Shown piece after piece: positions 26,047-35,700 of a DNA stretch of 64,000 nt. Positions within the stretch are counted from its first letter, which is position 1; every line of letters begins with the position of its first letter. This DNA is from Cyclobacterium xiamenense. Its GTDB lineage: Bacteria > Bacteroidota > Bacteroidia > Cytophagales > Cyclobacteriaceae. The notes beneath the pieces were generated by a model, which searched no databases, was not told the DNA's origin, and saw only the letters and a list, made by a program, of their open reading frames with translations. The position numbers and the translations under genes were made by a program. Location of the stretch: assembly GCF_009467825.1 (NCBI RefSeq), contig NZ_WIOK01000008.1:124001-188000 (forward strand). The letters are read 5' to 3'.

Positions 26047-27420
26047 TTACTCGTTTATTTGCAAGGCCTGTCGCTGTCCCAGGTGTGCTTCGCGTTTCTG
26101 TAGGATCCATTGGCCCACCTTTCTTCCCTGGTCCTGTCCCCGGGTGATGGCATCCATGAAATGAATGCCTCCATACAATCGGGAAATACTGGCTTCCTCC
26201 GATGCCTGGAGAAACGAACTGAATTCCCGGGTTCCCAATCCATATTTTTCCTCTACGGTATCCACGTAAGAAAATGCATCTCCGAAGAAATGGGTTAGAA
26301 TCACCGCCGAGCTGGTTGAAATCGTGGAATGCCCGCTCAGGTATTCTGGAAACGGAGGCGTTTGCAGCAAGGGCTGGTACGTCGGATTCAGGAGTTTCCG
26401 GATGGCCGTCTCGGGTCGGATGCGGTCGCTTCGATACTTTTCATCCCAACAACTGATAAACCCATCCATCAAACCAAGGGCGACGAAGGTGTTTATTTCC
26501 ATGGATTCGTCAAAAGGCAACCCCGCCTTTTGGCAAGCGATGTCTGCGATACCCATCCAATGGCCACCTGGGGATATCTGCTTGATGCCCACCATCAGGT
26601 GTCCGGTCTCTTCCAGCGCAAAAGGATTGCAATCCCAGAACGCAGCAATTTCCCGCTTTTCCCGGTCTAAATCGAGTTCGTATACCTCTTTCATCAAGGT
26701 ATAAAATTCTGAATCGGGATCCTCGGAAAACGGAACGGGGGGATCCGGCTTAAATTGATCGGCGCTTTCAATCAAAAAGGGACGGATCGTGTTGAAATAC
26801 GGCTCTACCGGAGGAAAGTAACCGGGAGGAGTAGGGTACCATTTCCCTTCCCCTGTACTGGGTTGGTACCGGGGATAATTGCTAATTTCCCGGTATCTAT
26901 CAGCCTTGGCATAATCCAAAATCTGTTGACTAATTTGTTCTCCATATTCCTTTGCCTGAGCGATTTCCTGTGAATCGTACCCCCAACTCCTGCAGGAGTC
27001 GGCAAAAGTTGCCTCAAAGGCGCTTAGTTGCGAGCCGGAAGGTTGCAATGCAGCTGCCGTGTGTACCATGGCAAAAATGGCGCTCATGGGAACAGAAGGA
27101 CTATCTCCTTCCGGCCGGGATAGTGAATCCAGTCCGTTTACCAGCCCGGAAAGAGAGGGATGGGTCTCACTGCCAGACGCAATTACCTCGTATCCGGAGA
27201 GGCAGGCATAGGCGTAAAATCGTGCCGCAAGGGGAGGATTGGTAATGTCGTGGACCATGAGGTCTGTCATTTTTTCCGTCACCCACCCGATGCTTTTGGC
27301 GGGTACCGGGTTTTTTTCTACGGCAGACTGGCAAGAAACCAGGAGTACAGCGAGTGTCCAGCCAAGGAGCTTCCCTGCTTGACGGAAAAGGTTTAGTAGA
27401 GGTGTCCCTGTTGATTTCAT
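26047..27420 (-). CDS. Vanadium-haloperoxidase-like PAP2 superfamily lipoprotein (copy 2)
   Basis: The 457-residue paralogue of the following gene has a clear lipoprotein signal (LLVSC, Cys30) and the same complete anion site: Lys328 and Arg335 in DEKYRSDRIRP, SGH at 362-364 and Arg414...His420 in SRLYGGIH. Shared blocks with its neighbour, such as LLQTPPFPEY, EKYGLGTREF and CWDEKYR, show a tandem duplication with considerable divergence in the N-terminal halves, so the two may differ in substrate. Its start lies 3 bases after the stop of the FG-GAP/UnbV gene, which indicates one transcript. Confidence 0.88.
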   Translation of the reverse strand: MKSTGTPLLNLFRQAGKLLGWTLAVLLVSCQSAVEKNPVPAKSIGWVTEKMTDLMVHDITNPPLAARFYAYACLSGYEVIASGSETHPSLSGLVNGLDSLSRPEGDSPSVPMSAIFAMVHTAAALQPSGSQLSAFEATFADSCRSWGYDSQEIAQAKEYGEQISQQILDYAKADRYREISNYPRYQPSTGEGKWYPTPPGYFPPVEPYFNTIRPFLIESADQFKPDPPVPFSEDPDSEFYTLMKEVYELDLDREKREIAAFWDCNPFALEETGHLMVGIKQISPGGHWMGIADIACQKAGLPFDESMEINTFVALGLMDGFISCWDEKYRSDRIRPETAIRKLLNPTYQPLLQTPPFPEYLSGHSTISTSSAVILTHFFGDAFSYVDTVEEKYGLGTREFSSFLQASEEASISRLYGGIHFMDAITRGQDQGRKVGQWILQKREAHLGQRQALQINE

Positions 27421-27423
27421 GCA

Positions 27424-30400
27424 TTAATAGTTTTCCTGGTTCTGTAGCCGATAGGCGACGAGGCGTTCCCGGTTGATGCCTACATAAAGGACACCGTTCA
27501 GCAATTGCATGCTGCGTACATCCCCTTTGATGTCCAATCCGGAGTTTCTTTGGGGCAGGTAGGAAAAGTTTCCCTGCCCATCTCCCAGCAGTACCGTGCC
27601 GTAATTTGCATCGTATTTACCAAAACGCAATCTGGCCCGTTCAATGTTCCCGCCCAGGATAAAATCCAGGTGACCGTCCCCGTTTAGATCTTCGCCGATG
27701 ACCGAAAAAACGGGCGAAAACTGGGCTTCCGCAGGCAAGGAAGCTTGGCTAAACCCCCCATCTTTCTGATTGATAAACAAGCTGGTTTCCAAAGAGGTTG
27801 CTTTTAGGTAGCCGGCGTCTTCCAATTCCGATTTGGAAAAAATGTTTTCCAGTTTTGCATCGGCGTAGCTGGCGTAATCCGTGAAACGCGTTCGCATACT
27901 GGAGATCTGATCCAGCAACTCGTCCCGGGTCAGGTAGGGGTAGGGTTCGCCTTCTATGTATAAGCTCAGAATTGGATCGATAGCGCCGTTGTCATCAAAA
28001 TCCTTGAAATACATTTCCGCGGGCGCTTCTTTGCTGGCTGTTGCCTGGCTGTTCAGCCCTTGATTGCCCACGAGTAGGTCTGGAAGGCCATCCCCATTTA
28101 CATCGGATACGTGCAGGGTATTCCACCAACCCGATTGCGGTTCGTCAAAGAATGTACCGGTGGAGGGCTGTAGGGTTTCTCCGGTCTGTTCGAAAATCGA
28201 TACGGGCATCCATTCTCCCACAACAATCAACTCCGCCTTCCCATCACCGTTAAGGTCCGCCCAACTTGCATCGGTTACCAGTCCAAGTCTGGAGAATTCC
28301 GGATACCAGTCCTCGGTCTCATCCACCATCCTTCCTCCGCCTTGGTTGATGAGCAGGTAGCTTGGGGGGATTTCCGGATACCTGCCTGGAATCACCCTGC
28401 TCCCAACAAAAAGGTCGGGCAGACCGTCCCCATTGAGATCCTGGGCGGCAACAGCCCCGGTGCTGCTGTGCATTTCCGGGAGTAAATCCGGTGCGCGGGA
28501 GAATGTGCCGGTACCGTCGTTTACGTACAACCGGTCTTGGAGCAAGGGATCCTGGGGCATGAGCGAGCCGTAACCGCCGCTTGCTACATACAAGTCAGGC
28601 CATCCATCCCCGGTAAAGTCCGCCATGAGGGCGTCCGTATCCTGAAATGCTTTGTCTACCTCAAAAGCGTTTGCATTTTGCAGGCGAAAGCTACCGTCCG
28701 CTTGCTGAATGTAGAGTTTCCCTGCCTGTCCGCTTTCACCGCCGATATACAGGTCCAGTTTGCCATCTCCTGTAACGTCGCCGCTGCACAGCACAGGGCC
28801 AGAAAACGACAAAGGATTCACCATTAGAGGTTGCCGTTTAAAATCATTAATGGTGTTTGTGGGAGATCGATGATCAATCGCCGGTGAAACCTCCGCAAAG
28901 AGCGTAGGAGGTATCTTCGTCGCAGGTCTTTTTTTCGTGGCATTTTCTTGTACAAGCGTCAGTGTCTGATTACTTGAAACATCGGTTAGCTTTTCAGAAA
29001 GCCCTCCGGGCCAGGTAACCCAGAGGGAATCAATTTTACCCACGTTGCCCAATCCAAAATGAAGGGTAGGCGATACGCTCGACTGGTACCCGCGACTTGG
29101 CATTTGTTCGATCACCTGGAGTTGATCCTGGTAATAAAGGCTGACTTTTGCACCGATGCCCAGGTTATTTCCCGGCTTTCCCTGTAGCTTTATGCGCAGG
29201 AAGTGCTGATCGCTTTGCAACGAATCCGCGTTGTTTCGGTAGATAAAAGCCGGTTGGTTGATGTTGTTTACGATCAGGTCCAGATCGCCGTCATTATCCA
29301 GGTCGGCATAGGCTGCCCCGTTGCTATTTGCCTGCTGATGGACTCCCCAATCTTCCGATTTTTTTTGAAAAAACAGGCCGTCTTTGTTTTTGAAAATGTA
29401 ATTGGTCAGGTTGGAGGAAGGCATGCTTTGTACCAGTTTGAGGATGTTTTCTCGCCGCAAACCGTTTTGGTTGTTTTTCAGGTAGTCGGCCATGTACTTC
29501 AAAAAATCCTGATTGGTATAGTCCCGAAAATATCCGTTGGTTACGTACAGGTCTTTGTGCCCGTCGTTGTCAAAATCTGCCAGCAAGGCAGCCCAGCTCC
29601 AATCGGTATTGGATACACCTGCCAACTGCCCCACTTCGCTAAACGAGCCGTTTCCATGGTTGAGGTGGAGCATGTTCCGCATGTATTGGTGATGAAAGCC
29701 CACATTGAGGTTGTATTCAAATTTTTCGTAATTGTCCGGAGCCATGAGTAGTTTTTGGCGTCTGTTGTCTTCCGGCAGCATGTCCAGGGTAAAAATATCG
29801 GGGTACCCGTCGTTATTGATGTCGGCAATATCGTTGCCCATGGAAAAATGGGAGGTATGGCCAAGTGCTTCGCCAATAGCATCGGTAAACGTTCCGTCTC
29901 CGTTGTTTAGATAGAGGTAGTCGGGCACCGTGTAGTCATTGCTGATGTAGATGTCCATCCATCCATCGCCGTTCAGGTCTGAAATACCAGCACCCAGGCC
30001 ATAGGAAAGGGCCACCCGCAAAATACCCGCTTCGGCCGTGACTTCCGTAAAGGTATCCCCATCGTTTCTAAAAAGTTGGGGACCTGCCGGGTCCATATTT
30101 TTGAGGATGTCGGCCGTACTGGCTTCGTCCAGTACGGGAAGCGATTTTGGGTTGTGGTTAAGTAGGAAAAGATCCAGATCGCCGTCGTTGTCGTAGTCAA
30201 AGAAGCTGGCCTGAGTGCTGGTGGCCTCGCTGTCTATACCGTAAGCAGCAGCCATTTCCTCAAAGACGGGTATGCCGTCCGAATTGGGTCCCTGGTTGAT
30301 ATACAGTTCGTTTTTCCGCTTTTCCGGGGGCAGACTTCCGGAGTAACAGACATAAATGTCCAGCCAGCCGTCTCCATTTACATCGGCCATGCTAACCCCG

Positions 30401-30762
30401 GTTTTCCAGGGGCCTGGGCGGGTTTGGACCCCTGCGGTTTGCGTAATATCTTCGAATTCCAGGTTCCCTTTGTTCAGGTAAAGCTGGTTTTCAACCATGT
30501 TTCCCGAAAAATACAAATCGTCCAGCCCGTCTCCATTGAGGTCACCGACGGCCACTCCCCCTCCGTTGTAGAAATACTCATACATCAGTATGTTCGTATT
30601 CAATCCTTCAGTGAGTGTATTTTCGAACAGCACCCTGGTTTTTTCCGTAGGCAGATGGGTAAACTGCTTTGTTTGAGGGGCTTTTTCGGTTTCCACCTGG
30701 CAGGATAAAAGAAGCAGGATGCCTGCCAAAACCTGTATTTTACTAAGGAAGTAATTGCACAT
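27424..30762 (-). CDS. FG-GAP/VCBS repeat lipoprotein with ASPIC/UnbV domain (CRTAC1-like)
   Basis: The product is about 1,112 residues from the ATG at 30762, giving a signal peptide with lipobox LLSC (Cys21). A TTG further upstream at 30786 is rejected because a -7 promoter element covers it. Two sets of FG-GAP/VCBS calcium-binding blades carry many DxNxDGxxD loops (DLNGDGLDD, DVNGDGWLD, DFDNDGHKD and others), a beta-propeller arrangement like integrin alpha chains. Between them is an ASPIC/UnbV domain (GIGAKVSLYY, SRGYQSSVSP, HFGLG, WPGG). Such proteins are surface lipoproteins of unknown biochemical role and occur with SusCD pairs. The gene heads the operon that contains both haloperoxidase-like genes. 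Confidence 0.88.
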   Translation of the reverse strand: MCNYFLSKIQVLAGILLLLSCQVETEKAPQTKQFTHLPTEKTRVLFENTLTEGLNTNILMYEYFYNGGGVAVGDLNGDGLDDLYFSGNMVENQLYLNKGNLEFEDITQTAGVQTRPGPWKTGVSMADVNGDGWLDIYVCYSGSLPPEKRKNELYINQGPNSDGIPVFEEMAAAYGIDSEATSTQASFFDYDNDGDLDLFLLNHNPKSLPVLDEASTADILKNMDPAGPQLFRNDGDTFTEVTAEAGILRVALSYGLGAGISDLNGDGWMDIYISNDYTVPDYLYLNNGDGTFTDAIGEALGHTSHFSMGNDIADINNDGYPDIFTLDMLPEDNRRQKLLMAPDNYEKFEYNLNVGFHHQYMRNMLHLNHGNGSFSEVGQLAGVSNTDWSWAALLADFDNDGHKDLYVTNGYFRDYTNQDFLKYMADYLKNNQNGLRRENILKLVQSMPSSNLTNYIFKNKDGLFFQKKSEDWGVHQQANSNGAAYADLDNDGDLDLIVNNINQPAFIYRNNADSLQSDQHFLRIKLQGKPGNNLGIGAKVSLYYQDQLQVIEQMPSRGYQSSVSPTLHFGLGNVGKIDSLWVTWPGGLSEKLTDVSSNQTLTLVQENATKKRPATKIPPTLFAEVSPAIDHRSPTNTINDFKRQPLMVNPLSFSGPVLCSGDVTGDGKLDLYIGGESGQAGKLYIQQADGSFRLQNANAFEVDKAFQDTDALMADFTGDGWPDLYVASGGYGSLMPQDPLLQDRLYVNDGTGTFSRAPDLLPEMHSSTGAVAAQDLNGDGLPDLFVGSRVIPGRYPEIPPSYLLINQGGGRMVDETEDWYPEFSRLGLVTDASWADLNGDGKAELIVVGEWMPVSIFEQTGETLQPSTGTFFDEPQSGWWNTLHVSDVNGDGLPDLLVGNQGLNSQATASKEAPAEMYFKDFDDNGAIDPILSLYIEGEPYPYLTRDELLDQISSMRTRFTDYASYADAKLENIFSKSELEDAGYLKATSLETSLFINQKDGGFSQASLPAEAQFSPVFSVIGEDLNGDGHLDFILGGNIERARLRFGKYDANYGTVLLGDGQGNFSYLPQRNSGLDIKGDVRSMQLLNGVLYVGINRERLVAYRLQNQENY

Positions 30763-30783
30763 AGAAATGAAACGATTTCCCTG

Positions 30784-30791
30784 CAAATATA
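30784..30791 (-). promoter_or_regulatory. -7 promoter element of the UnbV-haloperoxidase operon
   Basis: On the minus strand TATATTTG matches the Bacteroidota -7 consensus and lies 21 bases before the ATG at 30762. No good TTTG is found at the -33 position, so a regulator or a weaker promoter is possible. It sits downstream of the susD terminator, so the operon can be expressed apart from susCD. Confidence 0.5.
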
Positions 30792-30861
30792 GAAATAATT
30801 GTGGAGCTTCCCGGTAATTTGTTCCCTGGATAGGTCGCTGGAAATCACGGGCAAGCGCCGA

Positions 30862-30892
30862 AAGAAAAAAAGGCGATCCGAAGATCGCCTTT
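30862..30892 (-). terminator. Intrinsic terminator of the susC-susD unit
   Basis: On the minus strand AAGGCGATC and GATCGCCTT (30892-30884 and 30879-30871) form a perfect 9-bp stem with a TTCG tetraloop, followed by a T-rich run. It lies 25 bases after the susD stop codon and is a strong terminator. Confidence 0.85.
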
Positions 30893-30917
30893 TATCGTTT
30901 GGGAGCAGCAAAAGCTA

Positions 30918-32786
30918 TTAATTTTCGTAACCCGGATTCTGAATCAGGTTGCCGTTTCGCTGCATTTCATCAAAATTGATGGGCATCCAGTACATTTTAT
31001 CCAACCAGAGACGGTTTTCTTTTCCCGGGTCAATTTCAATGACTTCGTAGGAATAATCATAGAATTCGGGATCATAGCGGTAGAGGGAAAGCTCTTTGCC
31101 CGGCTTAAGGGTTCCGACGATGCTGATTCCATCGGCTTGTCTTCCCAATGTTTCCGGTGCGATCATCCAACGACGTGCATCGTAATACCGTTGCTCCTCG
31201 TGGACCATTTCTACGCGCTTTTCGTTAATGAAGGCATTTAAGAGGTCCTCACCCGACGCGTCGATGGCTGGCAGGCCTGCACGGAAACGAATTTTGTTCA
31301 GCCAGTTTCTGGCTTCCTCGTCGTTGCCAAGCGCAATGTTCGCTTCCACGTAATTAAAGACCACCTCGGTGAAGCGGATATGCGGCCAGGGAATTTCCTG
31401 CCAGGTGTTCTGGTCGACGAAATTCGGATCCGGCTCGATAAATTTCCGCAGGTAATACCCGGTGTAGCTTCCGTTCCAGTCTTCTATAGGGCTGTTTCGG
31501 GTATCCAGACCAAAATGGGTTACTTTTTCTCCTTGGGAATTTACCACTTCGTAGGTACCGGTTTGGATTTGTCCAAGTGGGTCACGGGCCTGATTGGCTG
31601 GAGAACGAGGCTTCCAGGGAGCGCCTTCATACAAGAAGGTGGCGTAGAAGCGGGCCTCCCGATCTTCGTAGGGAGCGCTGGCGTGTTCTTCGTTATCCCA
31701 GTCAAACTCCGTGCCATCCATCATCTGGTAGTCATCGATCAATAGCTGTACGGGCGTGTTTCCGGCCCAGTTGTTGTAGCCATTGGGTCCGTTATGAAGC
31801 CCGTGGCGGCCACCCCATTCCGGCTTTTGAGAGAGGAAGTACCTTCCAAAAATCATCTCGGCTTCCCCGCCGTTTCTGGAGAGGGAGTTGTTCATGTAGG
31901 TTTGGATGGCCTCTTCGTGGGGAAGGGGAGCAGTCAGGTCAAGCATGTTACCACTGGTTTTGTCCAGAACTGCTTTGGCAGCATCCAGGGCTCGCTGGTA
32001 ACGTTCGGTTTGGCTACCGGAGGTGAATCCGATCAGCTCCTTGTTCTGATAACCTGCGATCACGTCCGATTTGGCAGAAGCCGTAGGCATGTCGTGAAGG
32101 TCAGAAGCGGCGTAGATCAATACCCTGGACTTCAGGGCAAGCGCGGCAATCTCATTGGCACGTCCGCGGATGGGGTTGTGGTCGCTCAGCAAATCCGCCG
32201 CACGATCCAAATCCGCCACGATGAAATCCACGACTTCCTGGAAGGTGTTTCGAGGGAGTTCGTAGGTTTCTTCCTCCAGCGTAAAGGGGCGGTCAGCCAA
32301 GGGGACAGCACCGAAGTTCCGAAGCAACTGGTGGTGGAAGTATGCGCGCATAAACGTGGCTTCTCCCAAAAGCCGATCCACGATTCCTCCGGTATTGGGA
32401 AACTGTGGGTCGCTCAGGTTTGCAATCGCTATATTGGTTGCCCGCAAGCTGTTGTACATGTTTGGCCAGTTCCGGGTGGCATCGATCCAGCCTGGATTTT
32501 GCGGGTTGGAACGGGCTTCCGTGACGGTGTTGATATTTCTACCCGGGTGGGTAAAGATGGCTTCGTCTGTCAGTGAAGACAAGGCTTGCTCATTGAATCC
32601 ACCTTGGGCCAGGCCACTGTACAGATCGGTAACGAAGGCCTCTGCAAGCCCTGCATCCCGCCAAACGGCAGATTCAGAAACTTCTCCTAACGGTTGTGTA
32701 TTCAGAAATTCTTCGTCGCAAGAAGTAGTGAACAAAGAAATCGCCAGACCCAACCCTAAATATTTTATATTTTTCATCATATTCAA
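30918..32786 (-). CDS. SusD/RagB family outer-membrane lipoprotein
   Basis: The 622-residue lipoprotein has lipobox TTSC (Cys23) followed by the usual DEEFLNTQP start of mature SusD proteins. The body has the TPR-like helical SusD fold: RAxYHHQLLRNFGAVPL in the first third and the terminal segments ARRWMIAPETLGRQ and LIQNPGYEN. Family members sit on the cell surface and close as a lid over the SusC barrel, binding the nutrient. It starts 11 bases after the SusC gene, forming a pair. The substrate cannot be inferred, since no glycoside hydrolase, sulfatase or peptidase is adjacent. Confidence 0.95.
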   Translation of the reverse strand: MNMMKNIKYLGLGLAISLFTTSCDEEFLNTQPLGEVSESAVWRDAGLAEAFVTDLYSGLAQGGFNEQALSSLTDEAIFTHPGRNINTVTEARSNPQNPGWIDATRNWPNMYNSLRATNIAIANLSDPQFPNTGGIVDRLLGEATFMRAYFHHQLLRNFGAVPLADRPFTLEEETYELPRNTFQEVVDFIVADLDRAADLLSDHNPIRGRANEIAALALKSRVLIYAASDLHDMPTASAKSDVIAGYQNKELIGFTSGSQTERYQRALDAAKAVLDKTSGNMLDLTAPLPHEEAIQTYMNNSLSRNGGEAEMIFGRYFLSQKPEWGGRHGLHNGPNGYNNWAGNTPVQLLIDDYQMMDGTEFDWDNEEHASAPYEDREARFYATFLYEGAPWKPRSPANQARDPLGQIQTGTYEVVNSQGEKVTHFGLDTRNSPIEDWNGSYTGYYLRKFIEPDPNFVDQNTWQEIPWPHIRFTEVVFNYVEANIALGNDEEARNWLNKIRFRAGLPAIDASGEDLLNAFINEKRVEMVHEEQRYYDARRWMIAPETLGRQADGISIVGTLKPGKELSLYRYDPEFYDYSYEVIEIDPGKENRLWLDKMYWMPINFDEMQRNGNLIQNPGYEN

Positions 32787-32797
32787 AGTTTATGGAT

Positions 32798-35700
32798 TTA
32801 GAATGTAACGGATAAGCCCGCGTTAATTACCCTGGCTTGTGGATAGTATTGCCCGGTGGCGCTATCGGATTCTGGGTCGTATACATCCAGCTTATCCCAG
32901 GTGAGTAGGTTTAGCCCGTTGGCATAAAAGCGCAGGTTGCTGATACCAAATCGCTCGCCCACCTGCTGAGGTACGGTATACCCTATCTCCAGGTTCTTTA
33001 AACGGATGTAATCGGAACTTCTGAACCAGAAGTCGTTTCCACTTGAATAGTACTGATCGCTACGGTTGGCAATTCGTGGGTACTCGGCACTTTCGTTATC
33101 GATGGTCCATCGGTTTTCATAGAACTCCAATAGGTAATTACCGATGTTTCCGGATTCGCCCAAACTAACCAAGGCAATGGCTCCGGCAGCTCCCTGAAAC
33201 AGCACAGACATGTCCCAGTTTCGGAAACTGGCATTCATGTTGACACCTCCCTGGAAACGGGGGATGTTGTTTCGGTCCAAACGAACCCGGTCAAGGGGGG
33301 TAATGGCACCGTCTCCATCGTAATCCTTAAAGCGCATGTCACCAGGTCGCAATTGGTTGGTGATATCCGTGTAATCCAGGGTCTCTGCATCGATCGCAGC
33401 CTGATTAGGGAATACGCCGTCATACAGGTAAACCGGGGCAGGGGTATTCATCGGCTTGCCGGTGGATCGTTGCCAGTCAGGTGCTCCCGGAGGCTCGTCC
33501 CAGAATAGGATTTTGTTGTAGGCATAGCCACCGTTGGCACTGACGCTGTACGATAGATCGCCTTTCTGACCACGGTATCCGATATTGAAGTCAAAGCCCT
33601 GGTTTTCTACCTCACCTATGTTTTCCGCAGGAAGCAAGGAGGAAAGTCCACTAGATTGTGGAACAGAGGCATTCTTTCTCCAAAGGATATTGGTTCGCTT
33701 GTTGTAAAAGTAATCCAATTCGAAGAAGATTTTACCCTGAAGCAATTGTCCTTCCACACCAAGGTTAGAGTTGTTGGCCACTTCCCAGGTAATTGCCGTG
33801 TTGGGTACGCGGGTCTCAAACAAGGTTTTCGCTTCGGTATTTTCCAAGATCTGGCTTCGGAAACCGTAAGTGGATAAGAATTGGTATTCCTGAAGGGATC
33901 CACCAAAGAAGATCTGGTCGTTACCCATTTGGCCCCAGGATCCTCTTATTTTGAAGAAGTCCATCACCGGGATGTTGTTTTTCCAGAAACTTTCTTCGGA
34001 AACAACCCATCCGGCCATCACACCAGGGAAGAAACCAAATCGGGTAGGCTCAGGGAAAATGTAGGATCCATCGTATCGCCACAAAAATTCAAAGAGGTAT
34101 TTTTCCTGATAGTTGTAGGCAACCCGGCCGAAATAGTTGAGACGGGCTCTTTCAAAGGCTCCTCCGCCGTTGTCTTTTTCTGCATCACCGCCGGCAAACA
34201 TTTGGTCAATAGCGGGGGAAATAAAGAACCTTCGGTAGGCAAAGAAGTTGTCTCCTCCCACGGTCTCTTGGTTCACACCGGCCAGCGCATTGATTCCGTG
34301 ATCACCAATTTGCTTTTCGTAACTGAAAACACCTCCCAGCAAGATATTCAACTGGTTGATATTGGTCTGCCGTAGACGAGGTTCGGCAGGTCCCCTCTCA
34401 CTGGGAACCAATACGGGCGTAACTCCATCCGCTTCAAAGCCGCTGCCTCTTTGGTACAATATCCAGGGTGTTTCCCATCGTTTGATGAATCGGCTCAGGT
34501 TATCCACGGAGGCCGTACCTTGAAATTTCAAGCCTTCTACTCCCGGGATCTTGATGTTCAATGCTCCGTTTGTCTGGAAGTAGTTGCGCGTATCCCGATC
34601 GTATCCGGTCGCATTGGTGGTGATTACCACGGGGTTTTCACCGTTTTCGATATCTGGTCCGGGTCTGCCGTCAGGCCAGAAAGCTGGCTCATGGGGCTTA
34701 CCTCGCATCTGCATACGGAAAATGGCACCTGCGCCCCGAGTAGGGAAGAAGCGGTATTCCTGACGGGCTAGCACGCCCAGCTGCAAATCCACGTATTCGT
34801 TGATCTTTGCATCCAGGTTGATCCGCATGTCGTACTGCTTGTAACCGGTAGCGGAATTCTTGTAATACGCATCCTGGTTTTGGTAGCCCAAAGAGGCCAT
34901 GTACCGCAAGTTTTCAGAACCACCGTTTAACTGTAGGTTGTGGCGTACTTGTGGAGACCATGTCTTAAGCGTCTCTCCGTACCAGTCGGTGTTGGGATAG
35001 TTCCAGGGATCGGTCCCTGCCCGGTGCAAAGCCAATGCTTCAGGGCTAAAAGGAGCGGTTCGTACCTGACCGTCGGGCCGGGTGTAGCTGCCTGTAGATC
35101 GGTAAGCATCGGTAGCAGACCGCCATTCGTTTACGGGTAATTCGTACACGCTAAGATCATTCAGCATCTCTCCATACTGGGCAGCATCTGCCAGATCGGG
35201 AATAACGGTAGGTTGAGCGAATCCCTGGTTAAACTGGTAGGTCAATTCAGGCTTGCCTTCTTTACCTCGTTTGGTCGTAACCAGGATAACCCCGTTGGCT
35301 GCCCGGGCTCCATAAATGGCAGCAGAGGCATCTTTCAATACCGAAATGGTTTCGATATCGTTGGGGTTTAGTCGCTCGATACCACCTGCTCTGGCTGGTA
35401 TACCGTCGATTACGATCAGGGCATCGTTGTTTCCAAGGGTGTTTGATCCCCGAATTCGAATACCCGAACCATCATAACCCGGTTCGCCGCTGCGGTTTAC
35501 GGCAATTACCCCCGCCATTCGGCCGGCAATGGAGTTGGTCAGGTTCATGGCAGGTGATTTCACCAATTCGGCGCCCTGAACCGTCGCCACTGAGCCCGTG
35601 ATGGTTTCTTTCTTCTGCTCACCGTAGCCCACGACGATCACCTCGCTTAGCGACTGCATGTCGGGGCTAAGGGTGATGTCAATGGTGCTCTGGTTTCCGA

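Noticed and set aside
30763-30786. Upstream TTG start for the FG-GAP/UnbV lipoprotein
   Set aside because: A -7 promoter element overlaps it, and the lipoprotein signal begins properly at the ATG at 30762.
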